Below are positions 1-11,118 of a DNA stretch of 64,000 nt, piece after piece (within the stretch, counting starts at the first letter, position 1; every line of letters starts with the position of its first letter). Under the pieces are notes generated by a model, which saw nothing but the letters and a program-made list of their open reading frames with translations, had not been told where the DNA came from and made no database searches. The position numbers were made by a program, and so were the translations under genes. Source of the DNA: Sipunculus nudus (Eukaryota > Annelida > Sipuncula > Golfingiida > Sipunculidae); assembly GCA_026874595.1 (NCBI GenBank), contig CM049307.1, forward strand, positions 64,536,870-64,600,869, written 5' to 3'.

Positions 1-914
1 TACCTGTATTTCAAAGATGTGTAAATTAATATCAATATCATCCCAACTACAAGATTCTGTTGTCTATTAGATGTTTGTACTTTTGGTACTTTTATAGGCG
101 AAAATGAGTAAAGTGGTCTTTGTAAGTTAGACTACACAGGACATGTATATCACCTACCAGTATTGTATAGAGAGTGTACTATCTCACTTTGAACTTCCTG
201 GCAGAGAATATGGCCCCATGTTATTTTAGGTGATTATATTACAGGTCCCAAGGACAAAATAGTGTGGTGATCCCACTGGTTCGTCTTTTGCTGTGTTGTT
301 TATTCACTTATGTTGATGATGTATGTATACATATACATGTATGAAGTTACTGTATGGTTTTTGGTCTCAAGATGTGAGAAGTACAGTTTTACCGTTGGAT
401 AGAAGGGTATTCCAGGTGAATTGGTGTGATATGTGATTGGAAACAGGAGAATATTGAGTGCTAGGGATTATCATATCTGATAAAAATATCATATAAAAAA
501 AAATAAAAAAAAATGGAGATTTGGTATATGCACTACAGTCAGTCAATAGTGGTCTTTCCTGGGCTGAACTGTTATTTATGTTTTGATGTCTTGTATTTGT
601 TTAATAATATTGTCGTATTCTTGTTATGTAAAAGGGACACTGTATGTGTATTGTCTAACTGGAAACTCCACTGTCTGTTCCTTTTCATACATCTACCCTA
701 GTCTCAAATGCTTGAGATTATAAAACAGCACTTCATGGGCTTAACAAACAAACTCCATTTATAGCAGACATTTATATCGGCAAGAGAAGGAAACAGAAGG
801 CAAAAGAGTGCACAGTTTGCCACTAGGCTTCCTGCCTTGGCCAGATATTGTGAATACAACACAGGCAATGTCAATGATTTTATTAAACATTAAATAATAG
901 ACTCCAAACATAAT
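1..914. other. No gene recognised
   Basis: AT-rich sequence without a supported coding region. The longest forward open stretch (513-701) is short, low in complexity and resembles nothing I know. A run of A bases lies around 497-512. I see no terminal repeats or RNA genes here. Confidence 0.6.
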
Positions 915-1310
915 TGTTTGCTGCAAAGGATTTAACTCTTGATATGGTACTGGAGCTTGCTCAGGCTATGGAGGTGTCACAACACCAAGCTGCTGTAATT
1001 CCCAGTGACAGCTGAGAACCAGATCAGGTGTATACAGCACGCAGCCAATCCCATTGTAGGCACATCCAGCATCATGGTGCGGCCACCAACTCCAACTAGG
1101 GCCGAAAGCCTGATTCAAACAATGGACTTGTTGCAAAGGATTACAATGGAGAATCATAATGCTAAAGATGACCACAGTTCTCCTGACTACCAGTCAAAGC
1201 ATAATGCCAACTCTGCAAAAAAAAAATGTGGCCATTGTGGTTTAGGTGGCTGTATTAGTATGGTACATCTAAAGTGTTACTGGGTGCCATACTCCCATGT
1301 TTAAGGTTCT
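915..1310 (+). pseudogene. Possible Ty3/gypsy gag relic
   Basis: One frame near 925-990 reads AAKDLTLDMVLELAQAME, which matches the usual end of a gypsy capsid domain in this window (compare 60.2-60.4 kb). A second frame (1005-1304) ends in a Cys/His-rich run, CGHCGLGGCISMVHLKC, whose spacing departs from the normal C-x2-C-x4-H-x4-C nucleocapsid knuckle. The order capsid end then Cys-rich patch fits a decayed gag. Stops and frame changes are frequent and no protease or RT follows. It could be coincidence. Confidence 0.35.
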
Positions 1311-2465
1311 ATACTTCTGCATTTCAAATATAGCTTCATTCTGAATGTCATCGTCTAGCTGGAATAAACTTGTGAACTCAAGTTGTGCCTTCTGTTTGTC
1401 CCTGAACAGACACAACAGTGGTGGCCACAGTCACACCTGAGTGAAAAAGGAGTGAGAACAAAAAGCAAATGCTTGATAATGGTTCATACGCAGAGGCACA
1501 CGCCAAACAGACATTCCATAGTTTGCAGTTCCCGGCACCAATGAAACTGGTCAGTTGCTACATGGTGGCTAGCTGGTGGAAGTTAAAAACAAAAATTTAG
1601 ATCCTTGAAAGTGTATAGATATCTTCAAATCCTGTGAGAGAGCAAACCAAAAATGTCTAAGATCTTCCACGCAGATACAATACAAGTGGTTCCCAAGAAC
1701 AGGCAGAAATCAAGACCTAGTTAGTATCAGTAAATCCAGCATGGGTTATGAATGACAGTATATCCATAAGCCTGGTGGTTCCATGGATCATGGGAAATTG
1801 TGAATTCTGTTTGACACACATGAATTAAATTGACATGAGATAAATGTCCTGCCTTGGACAAACACTGTAGGGGAAGATGGACGAAAATGGCCCCATCAGG
1901 TAAAATGGCCCACCCTATATATACCATATATCCACAGCTGCCGTCTCATGTAAGTTTCATGTGATGATTAGTCACATGATGTAAAACTGTTAAAAAAATG
2001 GCAAAAGTTTGAATTTTTTCAAGGAGTGGAGAAAAACAGACAAATCTCTATTTGAGGCCTTACATCTATCGTAAGTAGTATCAGTTTTTGTTAACTGTGC
2101 TTACAAAGTTCCTTGGATCATTCTGATCCATATATCAACTTGAAGGTAACTCATATTCAAAAATTTCAAGGGAAAAGTCTTACTTTGATTTTGAATGCAT
2201 TCCTGATGAAGTGGGTTGTTATATATAAAGTGCTTCTGGAGCAAAATGGTACACTTTAGCAGGGCCAAAATTGCATTTGAACCATTTTGCCCTACAACTG
2301 TGTGCCATTTTGCCCCAAACCTTATATGAATTTTCTTTAATTCGGTATTTAATAACTGTATATCTGATGTTATTATAGTCAGCTCCAATGATAAAAAGAA
2401 CACAGCAGATAAAAGAAACAATTTGAAGACATTTAACTGGTTCTGTTTTTTTCAAATAATAGAAA
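1311..2465. other. No gene recognised; AATGGCCC-like words
   Basis: No supported coding region. Short words such as AAAATGGCCC recur at about 1880-1915 and 2245-2320. The reverse open stretches at 2101-2455 overlap in two frames, show no domain and look like chance. Confidence 0.5.
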
Positions 2466-2627
2466 ATGCCACAAAATTACACAAGGAAGACAATGAGACA
2501 GTCTTGGTCTGTTCAATCCATGGAATTGGCCCTACAGGCTGTTGAAAGTGGCCAGATGGGATACTTGAAAGCATCAAAAGAGTTTGTAGTGCCAAAGAAA
2601 AACACTAAAGAGGCAACATGGGAATAA
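2466..2627 (+). pseudogene. psq-type DNA-binding domain of a pogo/Tigger transposase
   Basis: A 53-codon frame begins MPQNYTRKTMRQSWS and continues through AVESGQMGYLKASKEF before a TAA. This is the psq helix-turn-helix pattern (basic start, SW..., A...V..G......A...F.VP) that opens CENP-B/pogo/Tigger transposases, which bind the transposon ends. Usual proteins exceed 400 residues with a DDE domain; here only the first ~50 remain. The matching terminal repeat near 3400-3431 suggests one broken Tigger-like element. A domesticated short protein is possible but nothing supports it. Confidence 0.7.
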
Positions 2628-2719
2628 AAAAGAAAAATATAGGATCATCAAAAAAACTGGGACCATATGATTAAAGTATGCTGTTAATTGAAATTATAGG
2701 TTAACATATTAACATTAAC

Positions 2720-2990
2720 AAGAGTGCCTTTACTCCTCCTGGTCCGCTGTTCCTCTGATGATCGACAGAATACCTGCATCATCTAACTAACTTGGCTTCG
2801 GGTTCTGCAGCTGAATCGACCATGGCATACTGCTCCGCTCCCAGTGGCGTTTCTATACCAAGACTCCTGAGGTCTGCCTTGAGTGCCTGAACGAAGCAAG
2901 TGTCATTCTCTTCAGGGGAACCTTGGTTTTATGGTGTGGTGCCTGGCAAAATGCAGCATTTCGTCGATGGCAGCCCCATGTGCTTGCCTG
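2720..2990 (-). pseudogene. Possible 3' tail of a LINE ORF2 (antisense)
   Basis: On the reverse strand, one frame near 2900-2815 reads DTCFVQALKADLRSLGIE. This resembles the conserved tail after the reverse transcriptase of many non-LTR elements (D..K.DLK.LGI), and upstream reverse frames contain ARHHTIKPRFP. No RT core is present. The call rests on one short motif and could be wrong. Confidence 0.28.
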
Positions 2991-3239
2991 TCAGTCACCT
3001 ACATGAAAAGTGCCTCCTCCAGATCTCCATGCTTTCCCCCGCAAAATCGGATCACCTGGCTTGAATTGCTGGCAATACCTGACCACTTGTCTGCTGCGCT
3101 CAGGATATTGGAGACTGCTGAGATGTGGACACGGGTGCGCTCAAACAAGACAGGGAGTAAACAGCAGTGAAATAACCACTGGACTATGGCCTGGGTGTGA
3201 AATCAACTGAGGAATCTTGGACCTGATTGGGCCACTCTT

Positions 3240-3431
3240 GTTCGTTATAATGATTCTGACTATAGGGGTGAGGTTCATTTTGTTTCATGTAAGTCCATTT
3301 GGATCCGGAACTCAAGTTTTCCATTATATCAAAGCCAATTTTAACTTTATCTCATTCGTTCCTTAGAGATTTGTCCGTAACTTGAGTCTTCCGTTGTAAC
3401 GGACCCGTTATAATGAGACTTCACTGTATAT
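3240..3431. repeat. Terminal repeat of a Tigger/pogo-like DNA transposon
   Basis: The segment ends in CGTTATAATGAGACTTCACT followed by GTA, the form typical of Tigger-like right termini (reverse complement begins CAGTGAAGTCTCATTATAAC) next to a TA. GTTCGTTATAATGATTCTGA near 3240 is a related motif. I did not find the left terminus. The psq domain at 2466 probably belongs to the same element. Confidence 0.5.
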
Positions 3432-3479
3432 GTGTATATTAAGAGATCAGTATTCATAGCCTGTTTTATCATTAGCATC

Positions 3480-4170
3480 ACTATTGCTTCAGTTGATGAA
3501 TTGGCGAAACGTATTGCAGAACTGGAATTAGAATTGAATAGGAAAGTGGGTTCATCTGTCACAAAAGTGGTGCACACCAAACAAAAATTAAGGAAGTTTT
3601 CTGGTGATCCACAAGATGTAAAAGACTGGGTGGCAGATGCCAAAAGACAAGTCCGTCTTCAGGGATTAGAAGGAAAGCATGCAGTAGATTTCTTATTGTC
3701 TAATCTAGAAGGTGATGCAATGGAAGAAATCAGGTATTCAAGAAGAAATGTGTATGAAATACCAGTTGGATGCGTTAATGGAAATTCAGCAGCAACAGCT
3801 AGAGTTACTGAATCAACAACCGAAGTTACTCATGTCAGAGAAACAAGCTATACAGCAGAAAAAAGGCTCCGATGGTCTTTGCTTCTATTGTAAGAAACCG
3901 GGGCATCAACGAGAAACTGTTATAAGTACAAAGCTGCACAGAGAAAGGCGACAATTCCAACTGTGCCAACACAACAAATGCAACAGTCGATGAGGCCAGG
4001 ACAGCCAGCATGTTTACAAGGTGACTTTTATTATTACTCTGCTCCCCCTACACAAATGACGTTCCCACCTCCTCATGAACAGATCCCTAGTGAGACATCT
4101 AATACAGTTCCACCCTTAACTTCTCAGCCAGTTGCAAGTCCACAGTTAAACCCATTTTCCCCACCACAGT
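3480..4170 (+). pseudogene. Decayed Ty3/gypsy gag with a zinc knuckle
   Basis: Frame 3432-3893 contains a capsid-type stretch (KLRKFSGDPQDVKDWV, then FLLSNLEGDAMEEIR), the pattern of a group of animal gypsy gags. The middle of the capsid is missing. An overlapping frame (3712-3993) carries one nucleocapsid knuckle, CFYCKKPGHQRE, near 3889-3912. A proline- and glutamine-rich linker follows (3963-4172). The first ~15 codons of the open frame belong to the preceding Tigger end, so the frame's first ATG is not a gag start. The gag is spread over three frames. Confidence 0.75.
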
Positions 4171-5090
4171 GAGCTACGTGGTGGGGCGTAAGCAACAGGA
4201 GTTAGACGGTGGCTGTTTACCTCTGAATTTCTTATCTCAAATGGTTGGTGGTTGCTCATTGAAACCAATTCAGTTTGGTTCTGTTACCGTTCAGTCTCTT
4301 TTGGATTCAGGCTCACAAGTCACCACCATATCTGATAAATTCTTCCACCAACATATCCTCCCCACAGGTGTTTTGTTTGAGGAGGGTAAATAGTTTAGCC
4401 TCAGTGGTGCTAATGGATTGGAGATCCAATATTCTAGGCTAGCCATTATGGATATATCTGTAGATGGCATTACAGTGCCCAGTGTTGGAGTTTTAGTTGT
4501 AAAGAACACTGAGACTACTAGTGAATTTTGTAGTAATGTTCCAGACTTAGTCAGCACAAATGTTTTGAAACATCTGCCACAGTTTTCATGCCTGTTTGAC
4601 AAGCCAAAAGTAGTATTGAAATCTAAGTTTGTGCGTGTTGCCACACAACCTCAGTTAGTGCCTGCACTTAGTATAGCCAAGGTGCACGTAAGGTGCACAC
4701 CAAAAGTTTCTGGGCCCCTTTTTTGTAGAAACCTTGAGTAATCCTAGTGTTAATGGGATTGATGTTATACCAACATTTGTTAATTGTGCTGGAGAAACAA
4801 GTTCAGTTTCTGTGCTTGCTATAAATAAAACTAGTGAGGATGTAATCCTTAAACCATCAAATCGGATTGCCAATACACCTGTATACTGATAATGAGATGG
4901 TTCAATTGCAAGTCAATTGCTGTCATATTGCTGTTTCATTTGGAACCACACTTAAGGTGGAAAGAGACCGGAAACCAGATACGAGCAACATTTTGTCAAA
5001 GATTGACTTTTCTCAGTTTACAGGCACTGAAGAAGAATGTGAGAAAACAAAAGCTTTGTTTGTGAAACATACTTCCTTTTTTTTTAGCTG
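4169..5090 (+). pseudogene. Gypsy aspartic protease and protease-RT linker
   Basis: Frame 4169-4393 contains SLLDSGSQVTTIS, the retropepsin active site (D-S-G) of gypsy pol near 4300-4340. The domain continues after a TAG at 4391-4393 into frame 4418-4741. Frame 4867-5091 (SKIDFSQFTGTEEECEKTKALF) is the linker that precedes RT in this clade. At least two stops and frame changes inactivate it. It belongs with the gag upstream and the RT downstream. Confidence 0.72.
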
Positions 5091-5104
5091 AAGGTGAATA
5101 GTTG

Positions 5105-5640
5105 GGTTGTACTCCAACCGTACAACACAGAATAAGAACTAAAATGAAATTCCTGTTTCACAACCTTTCCAAAGGATCCCACCAGGTCAATGGACAGAAG
5201 ATAGGGAACATTTACAGGACTTGCTCTCAAAAGGAATCATCAAAGAGAGTAATTCAAGTCATGCTTACCAATTGTTGTGGTAAGGAATAAAAATGGAGAG
5301 ATTCACCTATATGTCGACTTTCTAATCTCAACTCGAAGATCCAGTGTGAAGCTTTTCCATTACCTTGCATAGAAGAAAGTCTCGATGCATTAAGTGGTGC
5401 TACAGTTTTCAGCACACTAGATTTAGCATCTGCCTACAATTAGATAGAAGTATGCCCTGAGGACCGAGCTAAGACAGCTTTTACTACCCCAATGGGACTT
5501 TTTAAATATCTGCATATGCCATTCGGACTAACAAACGCACCCACTACATTTTCTTGATTAGTTAGTCAGGTGTTCCGTGATGACATGTTCCAAATTTTAC
5601 TTGTATATCTAGATGATATAACTGAATATAGTCAGACTAT
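5105..5640 (+). pseudogene. Gypsy reverse transcriptase N-terminal half
   Basis: Fragments in several frames give the RT fingers and palm: RNKNGEIHLYVDF, then ATVFSTLDLASAYN, then [26 protein letters not shown] and LLVYLDDIT. The YLDD catalytic motif is near 5605-5620. An in-frame stop replaces a residue after SAYN and another follows TTFS. The sequence breaks off just after YLDD, where the next element begins. RNase H and integrase are absent. Confidence 0.8.
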
Positions 5641-5659
5641 TGCCAAATAAAACTTCATT

Positions 5660-5752
5660 TCGAAGTCCATGTATGTTCCCCGCCTAGTGATTGTTCATTC
5701 TGTTATTCAGTTCCTCATGGATCTGATTTCATTCATACAAATACACATCAAA
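5660..5752 (+). repeat. 3' end of an LTR, gypsy family B copy 1
   Basis: TTCATTCTGTTATTCA and the following AT-rich stretch ending near ATACACATCAAA match the end of the LTR at 19929-20202. Both are followed by related leaders and related gags starting MAAGM. TGGCGAAGAG just after 5752 is a candidate primer-binding site. The LTR start is missing. Confidence 0.5.
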
Positions 5753-5886
5753 TGGCGAAGAGTTGGTGATTTTCCTACAGCAGACATTTCATTGCTACTT
5801 CTGACTGACATATTTTGTGTGGATCACCTATGTGTGTGCAGACATTTATCATTTTTCCTGTGGTGATATCACGCCAAGATTCAACA

Positions 5887-6440
5887 TGGCCGCTGGCATG
5901 ATCAGTACCATAGGACAGTTTTCTGTGGCAGAAGGTGACTGGAACACATACTAAGAGAGACTCTCAATGTACCTAGAAGTGAATAACATATCTACAGAGA
6001 AACAGGAGCAGGCATTTTTGTCTATTATTGGAGGTAGGGCGTACAGTATTTTGAAGTCCCTATTATAGCCCAATCCACTAACGGACAGGGCAGTTACATT
6101 ACTTGCTGTGTTGAAGCCTTATGCTCCCACTATACCCTGAAACCATTGGTAATAGGAGAGAGATTTCATTTCATGAAGAGAGCCCAGCTTGAGGGTGAAA
6201 CTGTTAGTGCCTACAATGCAGAGTTTAAGCGTCTGAGTTACTACTGTGAGTTTGGTTCGTTTTTACATGAGAGATTACATGATCAGCTCGTACTTGGACT
6301 TTGCCATTCAGTGTAAGTTATTGGCAGAAAGAGACCTTACTTACAACTGTGCTGTTGAAATCACTTTTTTAATGGAAGCAGCTGCTAGAGACTGTAAAAA
6401 AAATGTCGACCACAGGTCACAGTCAGATTCACTTTAATCG
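5887..6440 (+). pseudogene. Gypsy family B gag, capsid part (copy 1)
   Basis: The frame from ATG 5887 reads MAAGMISTIGQFSVAEGDWN, then a TAA interrupts. Later fragments include FHFMKRAQLEGETVSAYNAE and EFGSFLHERLHDQLVLGL, the gypsy capsid pattern (W..Y..R...F, RF.F..R.Q..GE....Y...L, LRD.L..G). Related copies are at 20993 and 25163. Several stops and frame shifts make it non-functional. Confidence 0.75.
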
Positions 6441-6457
6441 GAAACATCCCAGTTAAG

Positions 6458-6840
6458 TTGATAAAAGCAAACCACAGAAATTGTCAAGAACTTACTGTTA
6501 TAGGTGTGGTGACACCAGAAATAAAGCTGACAAGTGCAGATTCAAAGATGATGGACATTTACAACAGGTGTGTCACTGTTCAGGTATACCTGTTAGGGAG
6601 CCACACAGTCAGCCAAAACATAAACACCCAATGTCAGTAACATTGATGACTTTAGTACTTCAGACAGATATTCACAGCCAGGAGATGTTAGTGAACAAAG
6701 CAGTTCATGTAACACCATTTTCTTTGTTAATGCTGGTTCTACACAAGGAGAATACAGTGTAAATATATGCACTGAAAATGTATCACTGAAAATGGACATT
6801 GACACTGGGGCATATGTTTCAATTTTACCCAGATTGGTGT
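6458..6840 (+). pseudogene. Gypsy family B nucleocapsid and protease start
   Basis: Frame 6481-6762 contains CYRCGDTRNKADKCRFKD, a knuckle in which the expected His appears replaced by Asn, followed by a partial second knuckle (GHLQQVC). MDIDTGAYVSIL at about 6792-6828 is the retropepsin active site (D-T-G). It is followed by a stop (TAG at 6843-6845) after RLVY-like codons, and the rest of the protease is unreadable. Confidence 0.68.
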
Positions 6841-7099
6841 ATTAGAAACATTTTAAGCATTGAAACTGACTCTGTCTTCAGATAACTTGCGCACATATAT
6901 GCAAGGTGAAATCCGGGTGCTAGGTGAGATAATTGTAACAGTGTTCTATGACAGTACAAAATAATACTGATCCAAGCCCCCCTGGAGCACCTATGTATTA
7001 CTACTTCTAGTCAACATGGCTGTTCCATAAACACATGGTGTTGATGAGTCTGTCTTTGCCACTTTCGTGTAGCATATAAAACACGTACCACATTACCAG

Positions 7100-7400
7100 A
7101 AATTATTACAAGGCCAAACATCACAAAAGGTATGGTTCAGATTGTCGCAAACTGCAGAACATGTCAAGAACACAAACCTGCCCAACCTGCAGGACCACTC
7201 CTTCAGATTGAAGTTTAGCCGATTACTACAACAAGTATGCATTCATGTGAAAGCTACTGTCACCGAGCCCAAGCCGAATCGTAATCGCTGCCATGCAGCA
7301 AATCATTGGTGAACATGGTATCCCAACAAAAGTTGTTAGTGACAAATACCTCTAATTCAATGATGAAGAAGAGATCGCCAAGTGCTGAGAAGACCAAAGT
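7100..7400 (+). pseudogene. Gypsy integrase relic (family B, truncated)
   Basis: Fragments read NCRTCQEHKPAQPAGPLLQ (the CC half of the integrase zinc finger), ADYYNKYAF, and AMQQIIGEHGIPTKVVSD, the standard gypsy integrase core ending at the second catalytic Asp. The usual NGPQF that follows is lost, as is the rest of the core. RT and RNase H are absent between protease and integrase, so the copy has a large internal deletion. The DIRS element begins about 50 bp downstream. Confidence 0.68.
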
Positions 7401-7451
7401 CTTGTAGATAAGTAATCCTTTGCTAGTACAGGATTACAAAGGAAATCAATC

Positions 7452-7514
7452 ATTCTACCAACTCAGCAGCATTCTGAGATCAACCGAGATCGTGCATGCG
7501 TATCGGAGCATCAT
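7452..7514. repeat. DIRS left inverted terminal repeat
   Basis: Starts ATTCTACCAACTCAGCAGC. GCATGCGTATCGGAGCATCA at about 7494-7513 is repeated in inverted orientation at 12271-12291. Its outer part is also complementary to 12097-12137 in the internal complementary region. Confidence 0.8.
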
Positions 7515-7734
7515 TCACGTGTTGCTTATATGGAAGCATCAGTCACTTTTTTCTACCTCTGTGATCATCGACGTCATTTAAAAGTTATATCGCTCCTATT
7601 TACATCTACGCGACACCGGCGTTCTCATACAAGCCGTGGAAGAATTATTTTGCACGGGAAGTTACCTTAAGAGAAGTTATAACCTTTTAAGGTTCCCGAG
7701 CGTGGAAGCTGCAGTCAACTGCCTCAGTGTTGTC

Positions 7735-9100
7735 ATGGCCGACGAGAAACTTTGTGTGGAACCTGACGCACGAGCCAGTGTAGAGCTTGCAAAGCCTACA
7801 TACCTGGCCCAAGTCTCTGACATAGTCAGAGACATGAAGGAATTACGAAAAGAGGCTCATTCTGCCAGCGGGAAATCCGCACATTTGGTGGCGGAACATC
7901 ACGTATCGGGGAAACCCGGGGTGAGCAGCTCCGCAAGCAGGCCTGTATTTGACCAAGACGGGCAATCGGGAAATCCAGCCAAGATGGGGGCAAAGATAAC
8001 ACCCTCAGGGAGATCATGGAGCGACTGAAAACGCTCACAGATGCGATGCTGCATATGACACCAATTGTGACCGAACTTAAAGCGGCATATGATGCAGGGG
8101 TTGAGGATTATGCGGACGCGGCACCCTCCACATACGGTAATCATGAGCTCTGGGAGGGGGAACTTAGTGATGGTGCTGACCATACGACTTGCAAGCACAA
8201 AAACCCATCGGAACCCTCGCAGGACGATGACCTAGTTGTAGGCGTCAGTCATAACCAAGACAAGGGCGCAGGTTCTGGTGACGTAGACACCACAAGCAAC
8301 ATGGCGGCGCCCAGGCAGGAACCAGTCAACATGGAGGCACCCTCAGCCGCCTCACTCAGTACATCAACAAACAATCAAAATCGGCTCCTGCAATTGACAG
8401 GGACTTAGCAGACACCGTCACTGATATTCTGCAGAGTGGGATGACCAAAAAGGAAAAGGAAATTACGATCAACAACTGTTTGACCCCCCAAAACTGCCCT
8501 CGGCTCGACATAGTGAAAGTGAATGCAGAAATCTTCGGCAACGCCAGGAAGGAGGTAAGAACAGAAGATGTATTGCTTCAAAAAGTCCAAAAACCTCTAA
8601 TTAAGGGGCTGACTAAGCTAGTCAGCCTTATGGACGCTTTCATTTCGGCGGAAAAGGGAGAAGCCGGTCCCTCGCCAGATACAGTAAAACAGTCGATCTC
8701 TGAAGCCTTAGCACTTCTGGCTGACAGCTCTCACGAACTTGATACACGGAGAAGGGCCCTATACAAATCCGCTATAAACCCTGAATTCAAACAGCTGTGC
8801 AAGGATGACACCCCAGTGACCACCCTCCTGTTCGGCGAGGAACTGGGAAAACATATCACTGAGATAAAGGAAACAAACAAACTGATATCAAACGTGAACA
8901 AGAATAACAGTGCCAGTGGAACACCCAGAGGGTTCAAAAGGAAGTTTCCTTTTTTAGGCAGAAAACTCAACATGTCAGGCCGCCAAAATTATCACCACCA
9001 AGCCAAACAGGCAAGAGGGCCAGGCGAAAGCCAGAGGCAGAGGGGCGGAATATCCCACAGGCCAAGAGGCAGGGGAAACTACAGATGCAGCCCATATTGA
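7735..9100 (+). pseudogene. DIRS gag-like protein, two frameshifts
   Basis: The preferred start is the ATG at 7735 (MADEKLCVEPDARAS); the frame is open further upstream to 7636 but without features. The frame changes near 7980-7995, in a G run, and again near 8360-8375, continuing to 9100. The middle has NNCLTPQNCPRLDIVKVNAE, matching a conserved patch in the second DIRS copy (47683 on), so this is the family's gag. The C-terminus is Arg/Gly/Gln-rich (RGGISHRPRGRGNYRCSPY), a likely nucleic-acid-binding tail without a zinc knuckle. The stop codon overlaps the next frame by 16 bases. About 450 residues in total. Confidence 0.72.
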
Positions 9101-11118
9101 CACAGGTGAGAAATTCACTTTCCTCCGCTAGCAATGCTGCTAACAGTGGACCTTTCCAAGCAGGAAATATAAGGAATCATTACCATGAATGGATAAAAAT
9201 AACATCTGACCCAGCCATTCTAAATTTAGTTCTTGGTTGTGAAATAGAATTCATACAAAAGCCAGTACAATTAAAACCTACAAATTGCAATTTCAGCATT
9301 GCTGAATCTACAGCTTTGCGACAAGAAATTTTGAAGCTTTTGGAGAAAAAGGTGATAGAAATTAGTAACTTTGAAGCCGGCCAATTTGTCTCCCCGATAT
9401 TTCTCAGACCCAAAAAAGATGGGTCTTATCGCATGATCCTAAACTTAAAGAAATTGAAGAAAACTGTAAAATACAGACACTTCAAAATGGAAAGTATTCA
9501 AACCTGCATTTAACTGGTAACACCTGGATGTTACATGGCCTCGATTGACCTCTCTGATGCCTACTACACAGTACCAGTAGATGAACATTATAGGAAATTC
9601 ATGAAATTCTGTTTTGATGACACCCTGTATCACTTTACTTGTCTGGCCAATGGACTAACCTCGGCACCACTTCAGTTCACTAAACTGCTAAAACCAGTCA
9701 TCGCTTCATTGAGGAAACAAGGCATTATTGCCAGTAGCTATTTGGACGACATCTTTTTTATGGCTGACACATACGAAAATTGTGATAAAACTGTGTCCTC
9801 TGCTATGGATTTGCTGAACAAATTAGGATTTTATATTAACATGAAGAAATCTGTGCTAAAACCTTCTCAGGTACTAGAACACCTTGGGTTCACTATTGAC
9901 TCAAGAGACATGTCGGTGTCCTTGAATGAGGACAAGATCAACAAAATTAACCAATTAAGCCAAGTTCTCCTTAGCTCAAATTTGGTAAGAATCCGCACAG
10001 TTGCTAAAGTGGTTGGTACTCTGGTCTCTTGCGCACCAGGTGTGAAACATGCGGCTCTGTTCTACAGGCAACTAGACATTGAAAAAGGTATAGCCTTTAA
10101 ACAAAATCAGGGCAATTTCAATGCTAACATGAGTATATCAGACAGTGCAAAATCTGATTTAAAATGGTGGACAGGTAATGTCAGAGCAGACAAGCGACCA
10201 ATATACATTAGTAACCCCACTGTTACACTACAAACAGATGCATCAAATGCAGGTTGGGGTGCTACACGCCCAAACAGAATGACCACTGGAGGTCGTTGGA
10301 CAGGAATGGACACTTTTGCCCACATAAATTACTTGGAATTAAAAGCTGCCTTTTTGGGCCTGAATGCTTTGTGTAAAGACATTAATGACACTCATGTTTT
10401 GATTCAACCAGACAATGTCACAGCGGTGGCGTATATCAATAACATGGGGGGAACAAGATCTGTTCTTTGTAATAATGTTGCCAGGGATATCTGGTCTTGG
10501 TGCCACAATAAAAACATTTGGCTAACCGCCACACATATTCCGGGCTCAGAAAACATTGAAGCTGACTTAGCGAGTAGGAAATTTGATGATAGGTCTGAAT
10601 GGAAGCTCAATGCTAACATCTTCAATATGATATCAGATTTGTAGGGGGTTCCAGACACTGACATGTTCGCTTCTCATATAAACTTTCAGTGCAAACCCTT
10701 TGTCTCATGGAGAGCAGACCCTGAAGCATGGGCTGTTGATGCATTCACACTTAATTGGCATGATCAGTTTCTATGGATTTTCCCTCCTTTCAGCCTGCTG
10801 ACTCGCATCCTGCAGAAAATCAGAGAAGACAACACCAGAGCTATAGTAGTAGTGCCGATCTGGCCAACCCAACCCTGGTGGCCACAGCTGCACCAGCTTC
10901 TGAACTGCCCACCACTGGAACTCCCGAACAGAAAAACTCTTCTGACTCTGCCACACCGTCCAGACCAAATACATCCCCTGTGGCCAAAAATGCGCTTGAT
11001 GGCTTGCCACTTATCCGGGAAAAACTGCAACGGCAAGGTATCCCCGGCCGAACGCAGGAAATTATCTTGTGCTCATGGAGAGATGCAACTAGAAAACAAT
11101 ACAAAGTGTATTTGTTGA
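9085..11118 (+). pseudogene. DIRS reverse transcriptase - RNase H - C-terminal domain
   Basis: One reading frame with two in-frame stops, TAA 9511-9513 and TAG 10642-10644. RT: FLRPKKDGSYRMILNLKKLK (about 9405-9465), MASIDLSDAYYTVPV (9535 on), and the catalytic SSYLDDIFFMADT (about 9733-9771). RNase H: TLQTDASNAGWG (about 10227-10262), a central HINYLELKAA, and QPDNVTAVAYINNMGG (10408 on). After the second stop comes MFASHINFQCKPFVSW, then DAFTLNW and IFPPFSLL, the conserved domain after RNase H in DIRS1-group elements, described as methyltransferase-like. The end overlaps the recombinase frame by about 345 bp. Confidence 0.88.

Noticed and set aside
2101-2455. Reverse open frames of 78 and 106 residues
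   Set aside because: They overlap in different frames, show no domain and sit in low-complexity AT-rich DNA.
10764-11104. Three overlapping minus-strand open frames
   Set aside because: Antisense shadows of the overlapping DIRS pol and recombinase frames.
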